Positions 10,017-16,716 of a stretch of DNA of 16,984 nt are shown here, one piece after another (position 1 is the stretch's first letter; each line of letters opens with the position of its first letter). The position numbers were made by a program, and so were the translations under genes. This stretch comes from Ophioceras dolichostomum (lineage: Eukaryota; Ascomycota; Sordariomycetes; Magnaporthales; Ophioceraceae). The notes below the pieces were generated by a model, which worked only from the letters and a program-made list of their open reading frames with translations, searched no databases and was not told the origin of the DNA. The stretch lies in the NCBI GenBank assembly GCA_003049485.1, contig PYST01000558.1, positions 1-16,984 on the forward strand, in the 5' to 3' direction.

Positions 10017-10084
10017 TTATCTAGATAGATAGGTATAGGTATCTTTCTATGCTCCGTGGTCCTTTCCACACGTGACTATATAAG
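10017..10084 (+). promoter_or_regulatory. Promoter-like cluster: GATA sites, E-box, TATA box
   Basis: On the plus strand there is TTATC at 10017-10021, GATA at 10024 and GATA at 10028, then a perfect E-box CACGTG at 10069-10074 and, three bases later, TATATAAG at 10077-10084. The order and spacing resemble a real RNA polymerase II promoter firing rightwards. No recognised plus-strand gene follows; transcription would run antisense into the 3' end of the minus-strand gene at 10582. It may be coincidental in a locally AT-rich stretch. Confidence 0.35.
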
Positions 10085-10199
10085 GAGAGTAAAATAGACG
10101 GTGCATATCGTTCGCTGCCCAGAAACCGGTCCGTTCCTATCCCAAGTGAATATATCGATTGATGACTCGGGGGTAATATTGTGAGGTAAAATGAGAATC

Positions 10200-10247
10200 C
10201 GGCAGCTGAGGTTGCCCCCTAACCCAGGTTCATTGATGGAGCTGCCG
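10200..10247. repeat. Inverted repeat with 8-bp perfect arms
   Basis: CGGCAGCT at 10200-10207 pairs perfectly with AGCTGCCG at 10240-10247 around a 32-nt loop. It lies about 330 bases past the stop of the minus-strand gene, so it could form a stem in that gene's 3'UTR. The arms are GC-rich, but the loop is long. Confidence 0.45.
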
Positions 10248-10581
10248 AGACAAAAGTCGTCCGATCATCCTGTTCCAAGGACGCGACCACCAATCCGCGA
10301 ACCGGGACAAGTCCGGTAAAGGTGAGAAAGGTCAGACATGTTGGTGAGTACCAGTCGAAGGCACCTGAGGTGGTAGTGCTCGCATGATGAGTGTACCACA
10401 GCGCTAGGTACATTCGGGGATTTGAGGCCCTCCCGGGCCGTCATAATCGATCCGCTTGACGCGCGACTTCCGACCGCCGGATCTTGGATACGGGGTGCTA
10501 GATGCCGGCCTCCAGACGCGTCGTGATCGAGGCATCACCAAGTCACTGTGGCTGCCAAGTGAGCGTCGCCTTCGATTGGAC

Positions 10582-12771
10582 TTAGGAGACGCTGAATGCC
10601 ACCCATCGCAGAGGCACCCCATCCGGCCCAATCTCATAGGGCCTCACGCAAGCCCTCCTCGGCGGCAGCGCCCACCTTGCCCGGCCCGGCCGCTGGTCGT
10701 CCAGCTTGCCCCTCTTGCGCATCGCCATCTCCATGACCGCGATGCGGATGAAATCCGAGTTCTCGCGCATCTCTCGCGGTCTCCCGGCGACCAACCCAGA
10801 GAAAGTAGGCGCGGGGGATGAACGGGGCTCGACTGACGCGGCCTCTGGCGTTCCCGGCGTGTCTACTGCGTCTGCTACCCCTGCTGCTTGGGCCGGCGCT
10901 GTTCTATCTATAGTTCGATTCTGGTGTGGCAGCCGCTGAGGCCCCAGGTGAGGGCTCGGGTGCGGCATGGCTGCCGAGGACTCCCGCGAAGGCGACCCTC
11001 GCGACCTCTGGACCCGGTAGGTCTGCATCTGGATGGAGGCGGTGAAGGCGGCGCGCTGGGGCCCCGAAATGGGGTGGCGCGGCTCAGGGGGCACGTTGGT
11101 GGCGGGGTTGAGGTAGCGGCGGAGTGCGGCGCTCGGCTCCTCATCGAGCGGCGGCGGTCTCCGCTCGTCGGTGAAGGGCACCCGCGGATCGATGGCCAGG
11201 ATCGATCGGGTGAGAAAATCCTCGGGCGGAATCGAGGACATATTGAGGTTGGAGATGGACCGCGCCGCGGTGCGCAGCGCCCGTAGCGATGCTGTCAAGT
11301 TGCTCTTAAAGGCTGACTTTAGCGGCCGGAGCGGTATGCCGAGGCCGAGGCCGTAGCCCAGGGTCAGACCAGGGCTCTGAGACGGGTCCATCCCCTGGAC
11401 GGCCTTGGATGCTGCCGCGGCGCCGGCGGGCAAGGTCCTGAAGACGCGGAAGTCCAGATCTTCCAGAAGCGACAGCGGGTGGTCTTCGCTGGCTTCGCTG
11501 CCAGGCGGCGACAACACCGGCTCCGGCTGCCGCCTCATCGGGCCGCACGAGCTCCGCCGGCCCCGGAGGCTGGGCGTGCGTAGCGACTTGGCAGAGTATG
11601 GAGACAGGGTGCCAGACGCGAGGGACGAGGACTCATCCAGCGAGGGCACCGACTCGACCGACGCGGCACGAGCCAGTATGGCTGTGCTCAGCGCGCTGCT
11701 CGTACAGGACAGATCGTCCGAAGAGGAGTCGCATTCGTCGCCCAAGCGGTCCAAGGTATCGCCGTCGCCGTCGCCGTCGCCTTGGTCGCCATCACCCTCA
11801 CCATGGGCGTCATCGCCGACACCGTCGCCCTCATCGGGCGCGCTCAGGAGCACCTCAAGCGGGTGCCGACTAAGAGCCCGGCTCAAAGCCCTATCGGCTT
11901 CCCAGGCACGTCGCGTGATTGTGCTGACCGTCACACGTTCCCCGCCGACGCTGTGGCGTGCCCTCAGAGCGGGCGAACACGTGTCGATATCAACATTCGT
12001 GCCCATGGCTATGTCCAGGCCCATGTCCATGTCCAAATCCATGTCCGGGCCCGCTTGCATGGACATGGCCATGTTCGAGTTCATGTCTGTTGACGTGTCC
12101 ATTTCAACTCCCACGCGGGGGCTCGACCCGAGGCTGCGCAGGGCGCGGGACCGCGGGATATTGGTGATGGCCAGTAGAGCGGCGACGGATGGTGAGATAG
12201 CATTGGGGTTGTACTTCTTGCATTTCGTCTCGCTACCAACCCCGTCGGCGCCCCCGCGCCCGCGCGCACCGCTGCCATCACCATCGCAGATGCGCTTGTC
12301 GTATCTATTCTGCCGGTTGGAACGGATGCGCACTGGGATGGTTGGCGTCGTCGAAGTTGACCTCACGATGTGCGTGATGGCCTCTCCAGGGACGGAGGCG
12401 GGGTTTGGAGTCGAGCTCGAGCTCGCGCTCTGTTTACGCTTCGTGGCCATGTCGACGGGGCGGACGGGGAGGGATCCGTCAGCCTCCTTGTCTGTGTTTG
12501 TGGGCGTGGCAGTAATGCGAGTCGTGCTGTGGAGAGGCGGAGTGTTGCTGCTGACAAGCCAGCGGCGGTCGTCATCCTTTCTGAGTGTCGGTGGTGTCAG
12601 TGGTGTCGGTAGTGGTGTTGGTTGTGTCGATGGTGTTGATGGTGATGGCGTGGACTCCTGCTTGTGCGGGTGCTGGCGACGGTGCTGGCGATGCTGGCGG
12701 TGAGGTTGGGTTTGCTGTTCTATTTGTGCTTGGTGGCGGCGAGAAATCAAAAGCCCTCGTGGAGATAGCAT
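10582..12771 (-). CDS. Hypothetical low-complexity protein with a conserved-looking C-terminus
   Basis: I do not recognise a named family. From the ATG at 12771 (CACCATG context) it is 729 residues in one exon. An in-frame ATG at 12450 (ACATGGCC) begins MATKRKQ and would give 622 residues; the 107 residues between are low-complexity (His/Gln/Arg then Thr/Pro/Ser), so the start is unsettled. Landmarks from the longer start are KKYNPNAISPSVAALLAITN near 165-185, a Met/Asp-rich repeat (DMDLDMDMGLDIAMG) near 230-260, a Gly/Asp run GDGDGDGD, Ser-rich acidic stretches, and a compact C-terminal segment of about 65 residues. That segment reads RENSDFIRIAVMEMAMRKRG, then KLDDQRPGRARWALPPRR, then PYEIGPDGVPLRW. 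The two non-repetitive motifs look like the conserved parts of a fungal-specific protein. There is no signal peptide or membrane segment. It converges on RRP5. Confidence 0.75.
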   Translation of the reverse strand: MLSPRGLLISRRHQAQIEQQTQPHRQHRQHRRQHPHKQESTPSPSTPSTQPTPLPTPLTPPTLRKDDDRRWLVSSNTPPLHSTTRITATPTNTDKEADGSLPVRPVDMATKRKQSASSSSTPNPASVPGEAITHIVRSTSTTPTIPVRIRSNRQNRYDKRICDGDGSGARGRGGADGVGSETKCKKYNPNAISPSVAALLAITNIPRSRALRSLGSSPRVGVEMDTSTDMNSNMAMSMQAGPDMDLDMDMGLDIAMGTNVDIDTCSPALRARHSVGGERVTVSTITRRAWEADRALSRALSRHPLEVLLSAPDEGDGVGDDAHGEGDGDQGDGDGDGDTLDRLGDECDSSSDDLSCTSSALSTAILARAASVESVPSLDESSSLASGTLSPYSAKSLRTPSLRGRRSSCGPMRRQPEPVLSPPGSEASEDHPLSLLEDLDFRVFRTLPAGAAAASKAVQGMDPSQSPGLTLGYGLGLGIPLRPLKSAFKSNLTASLRALRTAARSISNLNMSSIPPEDFLTRSILAIDPRVPFTDERRPPPLDEEPSAALRRYLNPATNVPPEPRHPISGPQRAAFTASIQMQTYRVQRSRGSPSRESSAAMPHPSPHLGPQRLPHQNRTIDRTAPAQAAGVADAVDTPGTPEAASVEPRSSPAPTFSGLVAGRPREMRENSDFIRIAVMEMAMRKRGKLDDQRPGRARWALPPRRACVRPYEIGPDGVPLRWVAFSVS
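11757..11782. repeat. Coding hexanucleotide repeat (GTCGCC)n
   Basis: About four units of GTCGCC on the plus strand encode alternating Gly-Asp on the minus strand within the low-complexity gene. Neighbouring bases to about 11830 are a decayed version of the same pattern (GEGDGDQGD). Replication slippage is the likely origin. Confidence 0.7.
12002..12090. repeat. Degenerate hexamer repeat encoding Met-Asp/Met-X dipeptides
   Basis: CATGTC, CATGGC and related hexamers recur across about 90 bases. On the minus strand they give a Met- and Asp-rich run (DMDLDMDMGLD, preceded by DMNSNMAMSM). The reading frame stays intact, so the array is tolerated or selected as protein sequence. Confidence 0.75.
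12580..12710. repeat. Degenerate GGTGTC/GGTGTT and GCTGGCGA simple repeats
   Basis: The plus strand has a run of GGTGTC/GGTGTT/GGTGAT units (12592-12650) followed by GCTGGCGA-type units (12670-12705). Read on the minus strand they encode Thr/Pro/Ser-rich (STPSTQPTPLPTPLTPP) and His/Arg/Gln-rich (HRQHRQHRRQH) segments, if translation really starts at 12771. Confidence 0.6.
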
Positions 12772-12782
12772 GGTGCCCGGGC

Positions 12783-12904
12783 CTGAAATTCCAGGGCCCA
12801 GCAAGGCAGGGGCCTCATGTATGTGCGACAACGACCACTGGAGTAATCCATGGCTGTTAGTGTTCGACTTCTAGAATTTCTGCCGGAATTCCCTCTCTCC
12901 TTAC
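12783..12904 (-). other. Probable 5'UTR intron of the low-complexity gene (122 bp)
   Basis: Minus strand: donor GTAAGG at 12904-12899, branch element ACTAAC ending at 12856, acceptor AATTTCAG ending at 12783, only 11 bases before the ATG at 12771. The branch-to-acceptor distance of about 74 nt is long. Splicing would remove two upstream ATGs (12851 and 12818) whose frame overlaps the main start and ends at 12747. If the true start is 12450, the intron would still lie in the leader. Confidence 0.4.
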
Positions 12905-13400
12905 CCAGATCAAACGGTGACGCACGGGGAAATGGCACCTGCCTCCTGCTCCCGACGTCGAAGCAGGAGTCCGTCCAGTCGGTTTCCAGGGGCCTCGTCA
13001 GCGTCAGGGCTGTCGATTTTTGTACGTAATCGTACGTAACGAGAACCCCGTCAAAGTGGTCCGACGACCTGAAAAGGGCAATTACTCTCTTGTGCGGCGG
13101 GCTGCTGCACGGAACATGAAGAGGCCTGTCTGCCAGGCGAGGAGACCCTGGCATTGAATGCAGACCCGAAAAAAAAACCGCAAGAAAAAAAAAGAACAAG
13201 AAGATGGGATGAAGAGAAGAGGAGATGAGGGAGGGGCGAGATGTTGGACTACGGGAGAATGAAGAGAAGAGATCAAAGGATGAGTGCCTGTACATATGAA
13301 ATCAAAAGAGATATTGATATAGAGAGGGAGAAGAAAGGAAAAAAAAAACGAAGTCATAGACCGAGAGATATCAGTCTGGCGGTACAAGATAACAGCAACG
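12905..13400 (-). promoter_or_regulatory. Upstream region of the low-complexity gene with C/T-rich tracts
   Basis: The plus strand is strongly purine-rich at about 13166-13275 and 13320-13352, which reads as long C/T tracts on the coding strand. Such tracts are common at filamentous-fungal core promoters, so transcription probably starts near 13000-13150. A near-duplicate TACGTAA-TCG-TACGTAA lies at 13023-13040. No convincing TATA box was seen. Confidence 0.45.
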
Positions 13401-13664
13401 GCATGCCAGCCTAGTCTGACAGGATGCCTCCTGAATCACCTACCTCCGGTCCCAACTACGTCGTACATAGACCAGCTGTCTACGTGTTCGGATACTCCGT
13501 CTGGCTGACCGCCGCCCAACTTCATCGGCTCAAGGAAGGTGGTGTTTGAGCCATTCTGGCACCACCTATCTAAGTGCCTTCCGGGTCGGGATTTGTCTCA
13601 TCGCCGACCCCCGCTGCCCCTCCTCTCACGCGACAGAGGCCAACTGATAAGGGACCAGACGACG

Positions 13665-13710
13665 TGGGCATGGGCGTGGGCGCGGGCGTGGGCGCGGGCG
13701 GGGGCGCGAG
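13665..13710. repeat. GC-rich hexamer minisatellite, (TGGGCG/CGGGCG)n
   Basis: About seven hexamers of TGGGCA, TGGGCG, CGGGCG or GGGGCG in tandem, intergenic. The plus strand is G-rich, with regularly spaced G triplets. Confidence 0.75.
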
Positions 13711-14008
13711 TGCGATGCCCAGGTAGGTACTTCGTGCGAGCAGCACACCTACATACAACTACAACGTACTACGTAGGTAGTCGGTCCTTATCTACCCCCG
13801 CCGCCTGATTGTCGCCTTTATTATTCTGGACGTGGTATGCCCTGGCCGTGTGCACTCGCCCCCTGCTTGGTGCGGCGGCTTATGTGTTCATACTTCGTGC
13901 TTCCGTAGCAGTAGGTGCAGTGACCACGTAGCTGTACAGAGTGGGGGCTGAGGTAAGCAATTCCCTCAAAGAACGGCACTGCGTACGGATATCAGGCGCA
14001 CTCTGGGT

Positions 14009-14170
14009 AACTACCTAGGTACGTTGTAGGTACTCGAGCTTGGCGTGGGGATAATGTCCTCCGTCTCCCAAAGTGCTCGCTCGGTAGGCGGTCGTTCTCT
14101 CGCCTTCATAGCGAGCCGCTGTAGTTCGCACACATTATCTAGGTACCTACCTAGGTAGGTAAGTAGGTAT
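14009..14170. repeat. TACCTAGGTA / TAGGTAGGTA motif cluster
   Basis: Copies of the palindrome TACCTAGGTA or its half TAGGTA occur at 14012-14021, 14027-14032 and densely at 14138-14170, where TATCTAGGTACCTACCTAGG runs on into further TAGGTAGGTA and AAGTAGGTAT. Related copies lie at about 13721, 13773, 14290 and 14443. All are in the noncoding interval and none in the flanking coding exons. Confidence 0.7.
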
Positions 14171-14864
14171 GCACCAGATGCAGTAGGTTGGCAACACGAC
14201 GGTTTATCACGTGGCCGGTCACGTTGAACCGTTGTTGGCTCTCGTCCTCCGTTCCTCAGCTATGGGTCCATCTAAGGCGGGAGTTTGTGGTACCTAGGTG
14301 TAGTTATCGACTCAAAGCAGGATGAAACGGCGTACTCATTCGCTTCGAACAGCAAACATCCCAATGCCACTCAGGTCAATCCGATCCTTGACCATTTCTC
14401 TGTCTTCTTTTGGCCTCGGCCCCCGTCTTGGCTGCGCGGAAGCTAGGTAGGTGCCTCCAAAGGCAGTTGGATCATACATCAAAGGCCCCGTTGTTCATGC
14501 AGCACTGGCGAACCCATTCTGGATATATCTAGCAACAACAGCGTGCCTGTGAGTGATCGTTCTTGGCGGTCTCACCGCTCCACCCAAGTCGATCTGTGCG
14601 ATCTATGAGGGAGGGCCGAGACCACAAAAGCAAAAAGAAAAAAAAACAAGAAAAAGAGAAGGGAAAGAGGAATGGGGAATCAAACAACGAGAATGAAGGA
14701 TGATTAAGGAAGATAGGAGGTGAAGAGATAGATACATGGGCGGATATACATATGTCTAGGCCTCGCGTGATCCCTGGGGCGACATTGTGGGACTGACTAC
14801 ATCCGAGATGGCCATGAGCGTGAAGGGAGCCAGCCTGCTAGATTATAACTGGATTAAGGGATTC

Positions 14865-16716
14865 TCAGAACGGCCGGCCCGCTGGGGGCTCCTTGGGAGT
14901 GATGAGGCCAAACCTCCTGTCGCCGTACTTGGATATGCGCTCCTGGCTGAAGTCACGAGGCACGGCGCCGGAGCTCCTCTGGTCATCGACCGGATAGACG
15001 TCCTCGCTGTAGAACCGCTCCGTGTAGGCCGGCCGCCCACGACCCCGCTCTTGACTGGAGCCTTGACTCGCGGCTTGGCTCGCGGCTTGGCTTGCGTCCC
15101 GGCTCGCGTCCCGCCCGGCCACATCACTAGTTCCAGCTCTCGGATTGGAGGCCAGGGCTATTTCAAGGACCATGCCGTCGATCTCGCGCTGGACGTCACT
15201 GACACGCATGATTCCGTTCGCAGTCATCGCCTCCTCCTCGCTGCTGCGTGGGCTCTGACTGCGCAGCAGCAGCAGCTCCTTGTCTCGGATGGTGCGTATT
15301 TGCATATCACGCACTGCCGTGGGCTTCTTGGCGTTGTTGCCTCCACGGCCGCGTCGTCCTCCCCCGGCACCGGCACCGGCACCGGTGCGGCCGCCCCTCG
15401 CCCGGCCGCCACCACGGCTGCTGGAGCCACTGGAACCACCCCCGCGGCTCGCACCGGCTTTCCCACCGCGGCTGCTGGTGGCCGACGACTCCGAGTACCC
15501 CATCTCGACGTCCACCGTGTTGGTGGTGCGGAAGCCAATCACTGGCAACCATCCGCCGCGGCCACGCTTGCGCAGGAACGGTCGAAGCGCCGGGGCCGAG
15601 GCGGTGATCAGCGCAAGGTTCGTCTCGATGGCCGAGGTCACGAAGCCGATGCTTACAGTCGGGTCCGGCTGCTGCACCAGCCCGAAGAGCCCCTGCACCA
15701 GCACCACCAGCCGCACGATGGACGTGATGGTCACGAGGAAGCCCAGCAGGAAGACGAACAGCAGCGCAATCTTGGTCTTGCGCGGGATCTTGAGGTCGAC
15801 AAAGATCCACAGCGGCAGGCCCAGCACCAGAAGGTCGGTCAGGATGCTGAAGGCGGCAGTGGTGGTGAAGAGCACGCGCTGGTCGACGCAGGAGCCCCCG
15901 CGCACGGCCGGGTCCCACGTGAAGGAGATGGGCGTGCACTGGAACGTGATGGCGAAGAACACCCCCACCATCTGCGCCAGATTCGCCGCGTTGAGCACGT
16001 GGATGAAGCGCCGCACGCCGTCTTTCTGCCCGAACAGCCGCAGCAGGAAGATGAGCACTGAAGACTTGACCAAGGCCAGGATCGGGTTGTACAGAATCTG
16101 CACGCCGTAATTCCAAATTCGGCCCGGAATCGGGTCATGCGGCGGTACGTTCTCGAACCGAATGCCGATGTAGTTCGTCTTGATAAAGAAGTAGCTCACG
16201 ACGGTCTCGGCGAGGGAAAGAAACTGATCATGCAGGGCGGAGAGCCGTCGAGAAGTCAGCAATGGGTGTACGGACGGACATGTAGACAATGCAGGCAGCG
16301 GAGAAGCAAGAAAAAACAAAGCAAAGCAAAGCAGGCAAAGCAAGGCAAACTGAGCGAGTGCAGGGCAAGAAAAGGACATCTGAGTTCATTGAGAACCACC
16401 CCAGCAGCTGCACCAAATTTACCGCATCTCCCGATCACTTACCATTGCGATCGATATTAACCAGTCATCTGCGCGGGATATGCAGTGTCAGTTGGATCGA
16501 AACCGGCTGTCTCCGACGCTCCCCCATAGCCCGGGCAGGGAGTGAGAAATAGGCTTGGGCAAGCATACCTAAACCGAATTGGCGGGTAGCGACCCGTCCG
16601 ATTGCTCGGAGAATAATGACCACAAGAGCTAGGGCTGGGAAGAAGAAAATAATGAATGTAGCAAGGGTTTGGAGCCCACTCGTGGGCTCCTTTGGAATAT
16701 CAAGTATCGAGGCCAT
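14865..16716 (-). CDS. Fungal rhodopsin-domain (PTH11/SAT4-like) integral membrane protein, three exons
   Basis: Inferred seven-helix membrane protein of the fungal rhodopsin-domain family, a group with receptor-like roles; ligand and coupling are unknown. Exons on the minus strand are 16716-16569, 16468-16443 and 16223-14865, phases agree, total 510 residues. Helix 1 is near 15-37 (TFIIFFFPALALVVIIL), followed by the family motif FGLDDW (about 47-52). Further hydrophobic segments are near 50-75, 98-122, 133-152, 178-200, 207-230 and 243-265. The extracellular loop signature QCTPISFTWDP...GGSC is present. The cytoplasmic tail has an Arg/Gly/Ser-rich stretch (about 306-355), a conserved-looking block EEEAMTANGIMRVSDVQREI, a degenerate SQAA repeat (about 430-450) and the ending RRFGLITPKEPPAGRPF. 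The start ATG has G at -3 and G at +4; only a GTG lies upstream in frame. Confidence 0.9.
15050..15112. repeat. Coding 12-bp tandem repeat (about 4-5 units)
   Basis: Units such as CTTGGCTCGCGG and CTTGGCTTGCGT repeat every 12 bp on the plus strand, encoding four-residue periods (SRDA, SQAA, SQAA, SQGS) in the rhodopsin-domain protein's tail. The array is in phase with the codons and degenerates towards both ends. Confidence 0.7.
16224..16442 (-). other. Intron 2 of the rhodopsin-domain gene (219 bp)
   Basis: The donor is GTAAGT at 16442-16437, the branch CTGAC lies near 16258-16254, and the acceptor GATCAG ends at 16224. It is phase 0 and joins LISIAM to FLSLAETVVSYFF, completing helix 2. 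It is the longest intron in the window and contains a GCAAA-type pentamer array (16306-16350 on the plus strand). Confidence 0.87.
16306..16350. repeat. Degenerate GCAAA pentamer array inside an intron
   Basis: CAAAGCAAAGCAAAGCAGGC followed by AAAGCAAGGCAAAC on the plus strand reads as a TTTGC/CTTTG array in the transcript, within intron 2 of the rhodopsin-domain gene, between its donor and branch point. Confidence 0.6.
16469..16568 (-). other. Intron 1 of the rhodopsin-domain gene (100 bp)
   Basis: The exon ends TTTAG, donor GTATGC at 16568-16563, branch CTGAC near 16489, acceptor GCGCAG ending at 16469. It is phase 1: the G before the donor joins AT of the next exon to restore the first Asp of the FGLDDW motif. 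Confidence 0.87.

Larger units (their letters stand above)
9565..10581. other. Convergent intergenic region (3' ends of RRP5 and of the unknown gene)
   Basis: About 1 kb between the stop codons of two converging genes. It probably holds both 3'UTRs. It contains no long credible reading frame, tRNA or 5S gene that I can see. It does contain a promoter-like cluster at 10017-10084, described separately, and two small inverted repeats (9922-9938 and 10200-10247). A 42-codon frame at 10191-10319 follows the promoter-like cluster, but nothing else supports it as a gene. Confidence 0.55.
13401..14864. other. Noncoding intergenic DNA with TAGGTA motifs
   Basis: About 1.45 kb with no credible gene, between the promoter of the low-complexity gene and the stop of the rhodopsin-domain gene. 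It holds repeated TACCTAGGTA/TAGGTAGGTA motifs, a GC-rich hexamer minisatellite (13665-13710), an E-box CACGTG (14208-14213) and a purine-rich tract (about 14625-14700) that reads as C/T on the minus strand. The last part is probably 3'UTR of the rhodopsin-domain gene. No tRNA or 5S rRNA pattern was found. Confidence 0.55.

Noticed and set aside
11405..12703. 432-codon plus-strand open frame
   Set aside because: It is antisense to the low-complexity minus-strand gene and its protein is the mirror of simple coding repeats (Ser/Pro runs). No recognisable domain and no promoter or splice pattern of its own.
13082..13387. Minus-strand frames of 101-182 codons at 12747-13387
   Set aside because: Their sequence is Phe/Ser/Leu-rich translation of C/T-rich promoter tracts, with no domain and no sensible gene context.
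14787..16061. 424-codon plus-strand open frame
   Set aside because: It is antisense to the rhodopsin-domain exon 3, whose helices and family motifs are clear. The plus-strand product is His/Gln/Arg-rich and unlike a folded protein.
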